The notes under the pieces are model-generated. The model worked only from the letters and a program-made list of their open reading frames with translations. It did no database searches and was not told where the DNA came from. The translations under genes and the position numbers were made by a program. A DNA stretch of 64,000 bases. Origin: Selaginella tamariscina (Eukaryota > Streptophyta > Lycopodiopsida > Selaginellales > Selaginellaceae). Shown piece by piece: positions 46,007 through 58,340 of the stretch; position 1 is the stretch's first letter; each line of letters begins with the position of its first letter. The DNA lies in NCBI GenBank assembly GCA_003024785.1, contig PUQB01000201.1, positions 166,519 to 230,518 of the forward strand, written 5' to 3'.

Positions 46007-49000
46007 TTATTCCTTATCATCATCATTACTAACAGTTTGAGACCTTGCCTCAAACTCCTTCACTATCTCCATCGCGTTCTGTAGATTATCCAATGGTTCC
46101 CATGTCGATTCGCACGCCGGGTAACCCTTCCACTTGACAAGATATTCTCGTTTACGTGTTCGCGTCCCTCGGCGTTTAATATCCTTTGCATCTAATATCG
46201 ACTCAACTTCGAACTCCTTCATATCGCCGACCAGCTCAGGAAGCGGACGTAAGCTTTCATATCTCTGGATGTTTCTCATCTTTGTGGAATGGCTCGAGCA
46301 AATTGACATGAAACACATTGTGTATTGTTCCCAACTCCGGAGGAAGATCAACTCATAAGCCACTTTCCCTACTTGCTTCACCACCTTGTATGGACCTATG
46401 TAGTGCGATAGAAATTTCCTCGAAAGAGTCGTTGGAACCTTCAGGTTTTTGGTACTCAACAATACCATATCCCCAACCTGATACTCTACATCCCGCCGAT
46501 GTTTATCGTACTGCTGACGATACCTTTCCTGAGCTGCAGCCATCGCTTGACGAGCAGCTTCCCATGTTCGATACAATTGTCCCGTGAACTCTGCTACAGA
46601 TGGAACTCGATTGCTATCGTCTTTCGGTAACACCATACTCTGAGGAATACCACCCTTATTCCCAGTTAACACTTCCATCGGGCTACATCCGATTGCAGTG
46701 TGCATCGAGTTATTGTAACATATCTCAGCCATATCTAAGTGTTCAGCCCAATCAAGTTGATCACCTTGAACATAGCATCTGAGATAGTCCTCGACTTGTC
46801 GGTTTACCCTCTCCGTCTGACCATCCGTTTGTGGATGATAAGCCGTACTAAACCTCAGCATCGTCCCAAATTGCTTGAACAACGTTCCCCAAAACTTGCC
46901 AGTAAATCGAGGATCCCGGTCTGAGATCATCGTTTTCCGGTTGTAGCCCTCGCACTCTTACGACTTCGTGGAAGAACAACTTTGCTGCTTGTTTTGCATT
47001 CACTGTCTCTACAGTTGGAATGAAATGAGCAACCTTTGAAAATCGATCGACCACCACCATAAGAGCATTGAAACCACAAGATTTTGGCAATCCCATGATA
47101 AAGTCCAAAGTAACACTTTGAAATGGCCGCTCTGGAATCGGTATACATTGTAACTTCCCAGCTCGTTTTTGCGAACGACTTTTCACTTGTTGACATGTGG
47201 GGCATGTCTTGACATACTTGGCAACATCGTCTATCATACCCGGCCAATAGAATCCCTGTTTCAACAAAGCCAACGTCTTGTGCCTTCCACCATGCCCTGC
47301 CAAAGGAACGTCGTGATGCTCTCTTAATAGCCTCTCCCTCCATGTCCCTTCTGGAACATAGAGTCTCTTTTCTTTATAATAAAGAACTCCATCTCGTACT
47401 GCAAAATGGGCCTGTTTGAGTGCATCCATTCGACTTTCTATTCCTGCTGGAATATTACCATCTCTTCGTAATTGATGAACTTGTTTCCTCTTTGCCACCA
47501 GGCTCAAAGCTTCCTTGGCAAACTTGTCCTGAGGATACGCCGTCACAAATTCATCCACCAAAGTTGACACGGGTGCTGACATAATACGAAGATGACCCTT
47601 TCTACTGAGTGCATCAGCTACCACATTGTCCTTTCCCGCCTTATGTTGATTTCAGGCTGAAATCGTGCCAACTTCTGCTGCCATCTAGCATACTTTGGTG
47701 ATAGCTTCGGCTGCGTTTCAAAATACCTTAGAGTTACACTATCTGTCCAAACCACAGTGCCATGACTTGGAAGATAATGACGCCAATACTCCAAGGAAGC
47801 AACAATAGCATACATCTCCTTTTCGTGAGGCCATCGAGTTTGCGCGGCATCTAACTTCTTCGAGAAAAGGACACTGGATGTCCTTTTGTTGCAATACACC
47901 ACCAATTGCAAAGTCGGAAGCGTCACATTCTACTTCAAAGGGATCTTCAAAGATGGGCAACTGCAAAACTGGCTCAGAAGAGATAGCCTCTTTGAGTTTG
48001 ACGAATGCACGTTGGCACTCTGGAGTCCAATGCCATGGAATTTCTTCGTAAGATCTGTCAATGGGGCCGCTATTTCTGAGTAACCCTTTATGAATCTTCG
48101 GTAATACCCTGTCAGACCAAGAAATGATCTAACTTCATGCACGTCTTTTAAGGTCATCCACTCAGTAATAGCTTGAATTTTCTTTGGGTCCATGGCAACC
48201 TCCCCACCTGAGATCAAGTGTCCCAAGAAATCTATCTTGGTTTGACCAAATGCGCACTTGCTTTCTTTAGCATACAACTGGTTCTCTCTCAACCTCTGAA
48301 ACACTTTTTCTAAGTGTTCCACATGTTCTTCAATTGTCGAACTGAAAACCAGAATGTCATCAATATACACCACCACGAACTCGTCTAGATAGTCTCTAAA
48401 CACATCATCCATCATTGTGCAAAAAGTTGCTGGAGCATTGCACAACCCGAATGGCAAGACTAGAAACTCAAATGATCCATAACGCGTTCGAAAAGCGGTC
48501 TTCTCAATGTCATTCTCTGCTACCCGAATCTGATGGTACCCAGACCTCAAGTCTATTCTTGAAAAGTACTTTGCTTTTGATAGTCTATCAAACAAGTCGT
48601 CCACTCGCGGAAGAGGATACTTGTTTTTGATAGTTATCGCGTTCAGTGCTCGATAGTCCACACACATTCGCATCGTACCATCCTTTTTCATTACAAACAA
48701 GATCGGTGCACCATATGGTGATCGACTAGGTCGAATGTGTCCTCGACCAACCAATTCCGTCAGCTGTCTCTTCAATTCAATCAACTCTTGAGGATTTAAC
48801 CGATATGGGGCTCTTGCCGGTGGAGACGAACCGGCAAAACCTCTATTCTGTGGTCCACAGCTCGACGTGGAGGTAACTCAGGCGGCAAATCTTCCGGTAA
48901 CACATCCCTAAACATGTTCAAGACTTCCAAAATAGGTTCGGGAACATTCTTGACCATCTCCTATTTTGACTTCACCAGTATCCAAAACCATTGCAAGAAA

Positions 49001-49410
49001 CACACGTTCCCGATGTCTAACTGCTTTACGCAACTGAGTCAAGGTAAGGAACATAGGATTCCAATCCTATCAGTTAGCGTTTCCATTCTGAGCGTCGTTT
49101 TTCTAATGGCTTCTTTATCTGCTGCAAGCGTGATTCGATTATCTCCGGAACCCCTCATTTCGATTACATGTTTATGGAACCATTCCATACCCAGAACAAA
49201 GTCAAACCCCGTCATATTCAAGACAACTAAGTCTAGCTTAGCCTTCCAATCTTTGATTTGGACAGGAACTGCCCTTGCTATATTATTAGTATTTTGAGAA
49301 CCTTTGCCAAAATTGATCTTTATTTCACACATCTTTATTACATCCAAATTCAATCGACGAGCTAGACTAGTCGATATGAAGTTGTATGTTGCTCCAGTAT
49401 CGATCATCAT
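46007..49410 (-). CDS. pol polyprotein: protease, RT, RNase H, integrase, chromodomain
   Basis: Protease with [10 protein letters not shown] and VLGMEWF (49039-49410). RT with [36 protein letters not shown] and the YIDD box (47930-48784). RNase H begins at about 47966 ([15 protein letters not shown]). Integrase has an H-H-C-C zinc finger (HHDVP...CPTCQ, 47250-47140), the first Asp in TLDFI, the second in SDRDPRF, and the Glu in [12 protein letters not shown]-terminal chromodomain (46034-46213: [16 protein letters not shown]) marks it as a chromovirus; chromodomains direct integration to particular chromatin. The domains are intact, but the frame is broken at several single bases, for example near 46935 (a G run), 47640 and 47880. 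Confidence 0.88.
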
Positions 49411-49441
49411 TCGGACTCGGTCCCCTCGTATTTCCTATTCT

Positions 49442-50740
49442 TCAATATAGCAAAGGGTCAGTTTTGTCTTGAATAGCGAATAAGGCAGGTTGTGTCTGGC
49501 ACAACATTACCTCTTCTGACTCATCTTCCGGATCTTCAAGCGTTTCTGGTTCAGCAACTTCCTCTTCTACCATCGCCTTGAAATGTCCTGATTGTTGTGA
49601 GGGTGCCGGACACTCTTTAGCAAAATGACCAGGCTTGTTACAATTATAACATTTCACGACCCCGCCTGCGGAACGCGGGGGAGCAGACTTTGGAGCCGAT
49701 CCTTTGGTCTGCTGAGGAGGTGGTAACGCCAATGGTTTCCGAAATCCGGTGGGTCTTGATGTGTCCGAAAACTTGGAACTGCCAACAAAGGGACTTGCAC
49801 TTCGAATTGATGGCGATTGATCTGGTCGCCTATCAAACCTTCTGAACCCAGACTTTGGAGGAAACCTCCTTGGTTTAGGTTTTGCTTCCTCCCCTTTGTA
49901 CAAGTCTTCTAACGACATGCCATAAGCAACCTTTTGAGCTGCCTCTTGACATTCCCGATAGCTTGTGGCTTGTACCTTAAGATCTCCCTTCGCGTTTTCT
50001 CATTCAAGCTAGCCATGAAGCAACTTCGAGCTTCATCATCGCTCATATTTGGCACCAATCGCCGTACACTTTCGAATCGATAAACGTGGTCCATAGGACT
50101 TCCCCGAACTCCCTGTTGACAAAGTGCCAGGTCAGCACGCAATCGCAAACCGAGATCATCCGGCATATACTGCTTTTTGATCTCCTTTTTCATGTGCTTC
50201 CAGCTGTTTCGGTATCCACGTTCACCTTCAACAATTCGCCACCAAGTCTTAGCTTCTTCTTTAAGAAACTGCTTGCACATGCAACCTTTTCTGTCTTTCT
50301 CACGGAAGCAGCCTCGAAATAGCTTTCCATATCATACAACCAGTCATCCAAAACCTTGTAATCCTTTGAACCCATGAAATTCGAAGGCTTTACCGGTTTG
50401 AATTTACTGGGACCTCCACCAACTACTTCCGTCGAAGAATCTGATTCAGAGGAACCTGACTCTGAGTCATGCTTCTTCTTCTTTTTCCGTGTGTCTGGTT
50501 GCGGAACATCTGGCACTGCCGTATTCGTTGGAATCCGAACGGCAACATTATCGATTCTGTCATTCAACCCAAACATCCCCTCGAAGTTCGTTTAGGGCAT
50601 CCATCATTATTTCACGCCAACCAGGTCGTGCTAGCCCTAGGGGGTCGACCTGGATCAGCTCATCCATCTCCTCATTTTGAGCCTCTGCGACAGCCCTCTC
50701 TGCCTCAGGCTCTGGTTGCTTTCTTTGCTCATCGTATTGA
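49442..50740 (-). CDS. gag polyprotein
   Basis: The N-terminal acidic part (AERAVAEAQNEEMDELIQ, about 50720-50660) continues via MFGLNDRIDNVAVRI (50576) and a Lys/Ser-rich hinge into the retrotransposon gag domain (KVLDDWLYDMESYFEAA, EEAKTWWRIVEGERG). A CCHC knuckle (CYNCNKPGHFAKEC) lies at about 49650-49610, and the protein ends at 49442 before protease. One-base breaks are present near 50590 (GGGG), 50270 and 49960. No insertion or stop-type decay is evident. Confidence 0.85.
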
Positions 50741-51039
50741 ACCCTAGTTCAACACTCGGAGAATATGCTCGGAATATTCCCAATGTTAAGTTGGAAACAC
50801 CCTGCACAGGTTGTACACCCACACACATCAGCTTAAACTAGCATAAGACTTTCGGACATACCTAGAATCTCACGCCGACTCACTGAGCAAGTGTTCTCCG
50901 AAGTTTGACAACTCACAGGATCAAACTCTCTGCGCAGAATACAGACATGTTAACCAAAGCATAGAGTATATCAAGAATTTAGAGTTATCTAAACATTGAA
51001 ACACTCTATGACTTAAGGTAGTCCTACTGACCGCAGAGA

Positions 51040-51057
51040 ACTTGCTCCGATACCAAT
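51040..51057 (-). other. Primer-binding site of the chromovirus
   Basis: On the - strand ATTGGTATCGGAGCAAG follows the 5' LTR end ACTCTGACA. It matches the initiator-Met tRNA PBS TGGTATCAGAGC at 11 of 12 bases. Confidence 0.85.
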
Positions 51058-52022
51058 TGTCAGAGTTTTTACCTGGTGCCACAAAGGCGGCTTGCCAGGT
51101 GCCAACCCTGGAATCCCCTCTCTGGAAACCCCACGGAATCTGGTAAAGTAACCCGTATTAGGAACCCAACCTTAGGAACTAAACCCTAACTGACCAAGTC
51201 CACGAACGAGACTCACCTTGTGAATCAGGATGCACGGACTAGCCGAGTTTAGGTGTTTTCCTAGCTTGGCGTGGTTGAGGCGGCCGGAGCAAGGCCTCAA
51301 CCACTAGTTCTGCGGAACGTGAACTCGGGCAATACCTTTGAGCTTGCGAGCAGGTTTTCGGACCAAGGAATCTGGCTAACTCCTTGGAAGTGACGTGCCC
51401 TATCTCAAAGGCAAGATCCTGCCAACGATAAGGATAGTCTAACCCTAGGGTGGGTTGTACCCCTGTCGTGTGGAAGTTTGGGCGGCACAACAGAGGGTTG
51501 CACCTTGACGACACAAGCTTAGCTTGCACCGGTAGGAGGTTAACGAGCTCTCTTTTGAACCCAGGAAGCCTCACTACATATACTCTACCTTATTTATGTG
51601 ACGGACCCCCCCCCCCCTGTTTACCTAAATGAGTAAGTGGGCTGGCACAAAAATGCCAGCCCTTAGAGAAAATGGTTGTCCTAACCTAACCCTAAACCTA
51701 ACCCCTAGGGGGGGGTATTAGGGCGTGGGGTTAGGGCAACCCTAGGGTTAGGTCAACCCTAGGGGTGTCCCTAACCCTTTTTGACAAGCTATATTTAACG
51801 GAAAACCTACGTCAAACTGGGGGAGAGTTTTCTAGAGGGTAAGTACTACCTTCGCCTAGAGTTTCTCGAGGTACCTAGTGACAGCCGGCCGGACTACCCC
51901 TAAACACCTAAGTGCACTAAGCGGGCTGTTTCTCACTACAACTAGGGTTCGCCACACAACTCGGTAGGTAACAACAGTCAAACCCCAAAGTAAAGGGTCG
52001 AGTCATAGTAAAAACTATGACA
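51058..52022 (-). repeat. 5' LTR of the chromovirus
   Basis: 965 bp and nearly identical to the 3' LTR. Contains poly-C/poly-G runs at ~51606 and ~51707. Confidence 0.92.
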
Positions 52023-52371
52023 AGAGGACACCAGATACGATAAGAACCTTGGGTGGTTCTGTCAACTTATGGATTATGACGTTCACATGTTTACTAATAA
52101 TGTTAACCATGGAATTCTTCTTCAACTAAATGAAAGCCCATCTATGGAGGGGATTCAATTGGATGTCTACTTCGAGGATCTTACTACTCATGGAGTAAGT
52201 GTATTTGCAATAGATATTGCTTCACAATACAGAACATTCACAAGTAAAGCAATCGTCCCACGTCTTATTAAAAAAGAACACAGTGACATCATTAGGAAGA
52301 TTGAGAGGGTGGCTCGGTCCTATGTTCTTTACAGATCATGTTCAATTTGTTTAGGAATCTTCAAAAGTTAG
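52023..52371 (+). pseudogene. Unrecognised gene, copy 1, part 2
   Basis: Resumes after the chromovirus: YDVHMFTNNVNHGILLQLNE, SPSMEGIQLDVYFEDL, then IVRKIERVARSYVLYRSCS to a TAG at 52371. In copy 2 the corresponding last segment reads IKEIERVAWSQFFIDHVQ in another frame, so a frame shift has altered the end of one copy. The function is unknown. Confidence 0.55.
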
Positions 52372-52540
52372 AAGAGTGTGTCAAAAACACTAGAACAACT
52401 ACAATAGGGGCTTACACATGTTGATTCTAACCGCAAAAGAAAGTCATTAGTTTTTGTCAGCTACACTAGTGGCATCTCATGTTACAATAAGCCACAAAGA
52501 AATGATGTTGGATGATAGAATTTACGAGTGTAGAGTTAAA
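52372..52540. other. Spacer
   Basis: Short AT-rich stretch between the unrecognised gene and the terminus of the DUF7869-type element. No feature is seen. Confidence 0.5.
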
Positions 52541-55500
52541 TGCATGTTGTAACTAAAACAGGCATGGCTATAGTCCCATTTCTTAATAATTAGCAATTTT
52601 AGCTATTTAATTAGCATTTTCTAATATTAAAGGAATATTCTTTAGAATATATGTTTGAAAACAGAATATTCTTTAGAATATTCTATTTTGTATTCGACCC
52701 TTTAATAAATTAGCATTCATTGAACAAAAATTAATAACATTATAAAGTAGAAGGTATTAAATTATATAATATATTGCCTAATATAACAATTAAGGAAGAG
52801 CATAAGAGGTACATTATATAAATATTGATGTTATTATTAAAATATTAATATTTAAATATAACATTATTAATTAAAATTTGTAGTAGTAATAATATATATA
52901 TAAAATCCTATAATAATATAGTCAATCTTCCATATCATTTTTTAAATTTATATAGTTAAGTAAACAATTTGGTACTATTATTAAAGAGTTTATAATAATT
53001 ATGAATATTAAATATATTGATATTTTAATAATTTTGTAATTACTTTAAGCTTCAGAAAACATACATTCCCTTGCAGTTTTATTAATCGTGACTTTATCAA
53101 CGCTTCTTGACATCCACCTATATCGAATGGATTTAACATTTATAAAATATGCTGGGTCTTTTTGATTGGGAGACCATGTTTTCTCTAGGCATTCATTATA
53201 TCTTTCGTTCTCCTTCTCGTGTCGCCTTTTTTATGGTTTGAACACCATGCAACCTTAACAATACTATTTTTTATGATTACTTCAGGTGTGTCGATAATTT
53301 GACCCATCCAAATAGGCTGATTATATAACGCATTTGGAGTAATGAGAACCATCATTAGTTTTTGAAAATCCTAACAGCAATCAAAGTATGCTTTAGGTTT
53401 TTGGTTTCTTTGTCCAACAAAGTGTGGGGTTTGCACTTCCACATCACTACTGGCTTCTATGTCATCTATGCTCAGTGATGTCATTTCAATCTCCTCTCGC
53501 CACCTTGTTTTAGGCCAAAAAGGGTGTTACAATTCTATACTTGTGACAGTAGGCCCTTCCAACTCTCAAACAACAGTATCTCAATAGTCAACCACATGCT
53601 TATATAGTTTCTGAATAACCAGTTGCCTTATCAAATTCTTTGGCATCGATTTTGAACCCATGCCACATATTTTTTGATGCCATCAATAATAACCTCTTGT
53701 TCCTTGAGCTGGGCACTCAATGGAATAGGGTCTGGTTGTCCTTCTGGGAGAAGTGGCTTTCCATTCTCTCCACTTTTGAAGAGCATTAACCCCTCTTTTG
53801 GTAACCACTCATGCTCTGATGGCCGTAACTTGTACTACATAATAGGTATACCATCTATGGAGAAAAAGAATTGTAGCGGCACAAGGTGACCAACTAAAGA
53901 ATCACTCCCCTCTTTTATATACTCCTTGAGAAATTTTTGAAGTCTGGCACCTCAGTCACAAGCAAAGCACAACTTTTTTTGGAGATGCAGTTTTCAAAAG
54001 ATTCATCATATGCGGTAAGGTAAGTGCACTTGTCCTTTTTGTAGAGTTGGAGACCTTGCTGAAGAACGCATCAATATCTTCATGAGTGTGACCAATCATA
54101 AGAAAACTGAGCGTGATTGTTTCAAACACACCTTTGGCAACAAGCATTGACAAGTATGCTAGCACATATCTAGAAAATAAAAGTAAGTATAAGCTTGAGA
54201 AACCCTTAAGTAAAATGATTTACCTATTTTTGTTCTCGCCTGCACAATTATTCATCTGTAAAAGCAAATGACGAGGAAGCTTATTTGATGTTGAGGACAC
54301 ATGTACACTATTTGAGTTAGATCCCTCCACTAAACCTGAACTCTCAACAAGGCCATCTGTTTTTTGTGCAGGCTGCTGACAATGCCTCTCATATTCCCAA
54401 GTAGCCTCAAGTGCAGACGTGTTTATGAGAGCATTATGTAAAGGTTGAAGGTGTTGTTTCTTCACTTTGAGATCACTGATAGGACTTGTCTGTGAGTGGG
54501 CTTCAAGGTTTCTGAAACACTGGCCAACGACCCAATAGTGAAATTGGAGTCGCTAGACCAATGTGGAAGTGAAAAGTGTCCATATGACTCACAACCGTGT
54601 CCATTGTTAACACACCTATCAATGAAATCGGAAGTTTCATGACATTTCCAAGGCACTTTGGTGTTGCAACGAGCTTTGGAATGCTGGTCTTTGAATGATC
54701 CATCTTGTCATGGATCAAGCACAGGTACTCTGATGGGCGTGACACAGAAAGATGCGGTGTGCATAGTACTGAGACCGGAAGTTTGTTGTGCAATCATGTG
54801 GGCCTCCATCTTCTTTTGAATGGCAGTGATCTCCACCAAGGTTTTTGCACAAGCCTCTGCAGCCTTCATGATGTACAAGTGTCACACTTGGAAAAGCTAG
54901 AGTGTTTTGCAATCTCCACATCCTTAAAATGAGTATTCCATATGTTGTTAAAGGACCAGTGCAGATTGCTTGCAGCCCATCAAGCTGAGGCACTTGTTCA
55001 CATGTTCACACAGCTCAATTGAGTGTAGATCGAAGGCAAAACCTTGAGATTTTCCCGACCCTGCATTTGTGGTTCGGCATTTGTGAGGCATCCTGTCTGC
55101 ATTTGCTTCCACAAAAGCCTTGAGTATCTCTATGGCTGCCATAAGTGAGAGCGGGTTTTGACCAAGCCAGTGTTTCCCATGTTACTGAGGTTCGCGCTCC
55201 ATCTAACCACTCATCCCTCCGACGGTAGAACGTGGTCTTTGGGATCCGTATATACTGTACCAAGCTTTGAAGCAGATGGCCACCTTATTAAATATCATGG
55301 ATGTACTCTGATAACCTGTTCTGAAGCCATTCCATCAATACACCCAGTTAGTGCAGCATATACAAACTCATGCCTTTGCTTTTGGGTGAGCGTACGAAAA
55401 AACATGTCTACATTGGGTAATTTTCATTCCGGTCTGCCATCTGACAACACTTCTTCTTGCAGCAGTCAATCATGGAAATGCTCATAACACTTTCGGAAGA

Positions 55501-56230
55501 TGTAGGATCCATCTTCACCCTCTTGCTGAAACATGCAGGGGAAGATCTGCAACCCATGAATCGCCTTTTTCTTATAATAGGACCAATGCAAGGAACCTCT
55601 TCAAATATGAGTTGTTCTTCTGGGTTGTTATTATTGAAATCCAACCCAGAATATGTTGAACCATCTTGCCATCTTAATTCAGATGTTCACCACCTCACAA
55701 GGATCCAAGATGCAAAGTGCCATTAGGTGAAACCTCTGTCACAACTACACCCACGAAGTCGGACCCTAGTTTCTCTTCTGACACCTACTATCCATTGGAT
55801 TTATAGCTATGATGCCTCTCCCAACCTCAATCTCATGAAAAGAGAATCACCTCATCCATCACAGCAGGCAAAGTTATCATCTGGAAAACTCGTGCTACTG
55901 TTGTTTGTGACTCTGTATATTCTGTGTCAGCCTTGACTTCATCCAATTCCACAATACAGGAGAACCCTCCTCAAATTCCATTCAAGAAACCTCAACATGC
56001 TTGAAAATGGTGTTCACCCATATGTACACACAAGATCCTTGGGCAATATTGTGACATTATGCATTATCATCTCGAACTCCACAGTTCCAGTGCCACTATC
56101 TCATTGTTCCGAAGAAGACATACTTTATCTCCAGTATTATACATATTGTCCTGCCACATAAATAATTGTGTTATTTATGATATCTGTTTATGCAATATTT
56201 TAAGAAATCATAACTGCGGTTGCTTAATAA
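52541..56230 (-). mobile_element. DUF7869-type mobile-element-like unit, copy 2 (inverted)
   Basis: Inverted duplicate of 1-3672. The terminus TAAATGCATGTTGTAAC lies at 52539-52555, and the AT-rich tail runs to ~53040. Beyond the coding part the homology reaches the position where copy 1 leaves the window. The two copies differ by scattered substitutions and small indels, so they are separate insertions of one family rather than a fresh palindromic duplication. Confidence 0.7.
53045..56152 (-). pseudogene. DUF7869-type transposase-like protein, copy 2, broken
   Basis: Same order as copy 1: the N-terminal segment begins at an exon edge (56152), followed by a Cys/Lys-rich CCKKKCCQMADRNEN, HDKMDHSKT, GENKN with an intron right after it (about 54169-54223), GHTHEDIDAFF at about 54090, and a C-terminus ending at 53045-53047. 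The residue before NCAGENKN is Asn instead of the Asp seen in copy 1 (AAT for GAT). If that Asp is catalytic, this copy is dead irrespective of its many frame breaks (for example near 54465, 54660, 54950, 55010, 55260). Confidence 0.65.
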
Positions 56231-56296
56231 TATGCATGTGCAATAATACATAATTATGTATAAAGATAATATCTCATGCTTTATTAATATAACTGA

Positions 56297-57052
56297 TGGG
56301 CGGGATTAATCCCGCCGCAGACTCTACCCCTTCAGAGTGAGTCGGCGGGATTAATCCCGCCGTCGACTCTACCCCATCGGAGAGAGTCGGCGGGATTAAT
56401 CCGCCGCCGATACTTCCTCGTCGGAGAGAGGCGGCGGGATTAATCCCGCCGCGGCTCCCTCCGACGAGGAAGTAGCGGCGGGATTAATCCCGCCGCGGCT
56501 CCCTCCGACGAGGAAGTACCGGCGGGATTAATCGCCGCCGGATCTTCCTCGTCTGTGAGAGTCGGCGGGATTAATCCCGCCGCAAATTCCTCCGACGAGG
56601 AAGAGGGGCGGGATTAATCCCGCCCACAACACTGACGACGGAGAATAGGCGGGATTAATCCCGCCCACAACTCTGACGACGGGGAATAAGCGGCGGATTA
56701 ATCCCGCCCACAACTCTCTCCGAAACTATGATTTCAAAGAGATTCGGGATGAATTCTGCCACAAATATTTAAAACAGGGAAGTATTGGCGAGATTAATCC
56801 CGCCACCCCTTCTCTGCCTCCTAAAATGGTTGGCGAGATTAATCCCGCCGACAACTCTTTCTAATAAATTCAAGTAAATCATTATCAGTTGAGAGAGTTA
56901 TCGGGGATTAATCTCGCCGCTCTTTTTAAGAGGCGGAGAAGCATTGCCCGAACTAATTCTGCCATAACTATGAAAGAGATGGTGGCGGGATTAATCCCGC
57001 CACCTCTTCAAAGAGGCAAAAAAAAATGGCCGGATTAATCCCGCCGCCCCGG
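56297..57052. repeat. Palindrome array 2 (best preserved)
   Basis: About 16 units, the first ten in close tandem with a ~44-bp period. At least eight carry the perfect 18-bp palindrome GGCGGGATTAATCCCGCC, some extending symmetrically to 22 bp, and one near 56985 to 24 bp. Spacers such as CTTCCTCGTCGGA and TCCGACGAGGAAG appear in both orientations, so neighbouring units also pair with each other. The array starts about 65 bp beyond the DUF7869-type copy 2. Confidence 0.93.
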
Positions 57053-57660
57053 CTAACCGAGAATATTAAGTTAAAGGTATATTTAAACGGGATAAATCCC
57101 TAACAGAATATATTGTAATCCTAATGCATTCCTAAATCCCTAAATTCTAAAATTTAAGAGAGAATGTAAGAGAGTGAATCTTTATAAATATATCTAAATT
57201 TGTTTATAATACTTACTTGTAAACAGCACTGAAGGCGCCGTGCTTTCCTATAAACAATAGCGCACCCAATTTAATGTCGCTCCTGAGCTGATCACTAAGA
57301 AGAAAAAAAAAATCTGAAGAGTGAAAAATAAAGAAATGAAGAAACCCTTGCCGGAGAAAGAACCAGATCTGAATTTGAGTGGGAAATTAAATGTATTTTC
57401 AAATTTACATGTCAGACTGATAATACTTATGTCAGAAATTCGAAATTTTTGAAATAACAGAAAAGAAAATTTAAGATGAGTTGAAACAAATAACCGACAG
57501 TCTGACATATATACTCTCCAATTCCAATGAGTGTTTTAAAATTGCATTTAATGTTATTCAAGTGCTTCAAGCTGTTTAATATTACGAAATTTTTGTAATT
57601 GTTCTACATTCTTAATATTCAAGTATATATTATTAGTTTATATATATATATATACACTAA
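57053..57660. other. AT-rich spacer
   Basis: A small - strand frame (57248-57508, 86 codons, Phe/Ser rich, starting MSDCRLFVSTHLKF) has no recognised domain and may be chance. Nothing else is seen. Confidence 0.4.
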
Positions 57661-58340
57661 TACAATAAATAAATTGATATATTATTATGTATCATTTAAA
57701 ATATATTCATAGTCTGTTTATTATTATTATTTTCTTAATTACTCGAGTAATTAATTTACATTTCCTACTATTAATGGGATATTCTTTATTATTTTCTTAA
57801 TATTGAAAGAATATTCCAATATTAAACCTGATTATCATAATTAAATTAGTCTTATTCTTAATTATCTCAGTAATTATTCTACATTTGTATATATTAATAG
57901 GATTTTCTCAATTAATTTGTTATTATTTCAAGAATATTCTATGTTAAACCTTATTATCAATATTAAATTAATATATATTATTAAAACTATATATGACTAT
58001 ATATTAGATAAAATGATGTATTATTATGTATAATTTAAAATATGTTCATAGTGTGTATATTAATTCATTTTCTTAATTACTTGAGTAATTAATCTTCTTT
58101 ATATTAATGTGATATTCTTTATTATTTTCTTATTATTCCAAGAATATTTCAATATTAAACATGATTATCATAATTAATTTAGTTAATTATTTCAATACTT
58201 GTATATATTAATGGGATTTTCTCAATTAATTTCTTATTATTTCAAACCTTATTATCAATATTAAATTAATATATATTATTAAAACTATATATGGCTATAT
58301 ATTAGATAAAATCATATATTATTATAAAAAATATGTTCAT
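57661..58340. repeat. AT-rich tandem repeat, ~310-340 bp unit
   Basis: Two nearly complete units and part of a third: the 'tttaaaatatgttcatagtgtg' block recurs at about 57690, 58035 and 58325. Between the blocks lie the shared segments 'taattactcgagtaattaat' / 'taattacttgagtaattaat' and 'ttaatgggattttctcaatt'. Confidence 0.7.

Larger units (their letters stand above)
44665..52022 (-). mobile_element. Full-length Ty3/gypsy chromovirus (family 1, coding member)
   Basis: LTRs 44665-45632 and 51058-52022 are about 99% identical by eye, with differences mostly single-base indels. Order on the - strand: 5' LTR, PBS, gag, protease, RT, RNase H, integrase, chromodomain, polypurine tract, 3' LTR. The flanks are GAAGG (44660-44664) and AGAGG (52023-52027); the unfilled paralogous site at 63.69 kb reads GATCCAGAGGTCACC, so AGAGG is the target and the left copy has two changes. 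The near-identical LTRs make it the youngest large insertion here. Confidence 0.93.
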
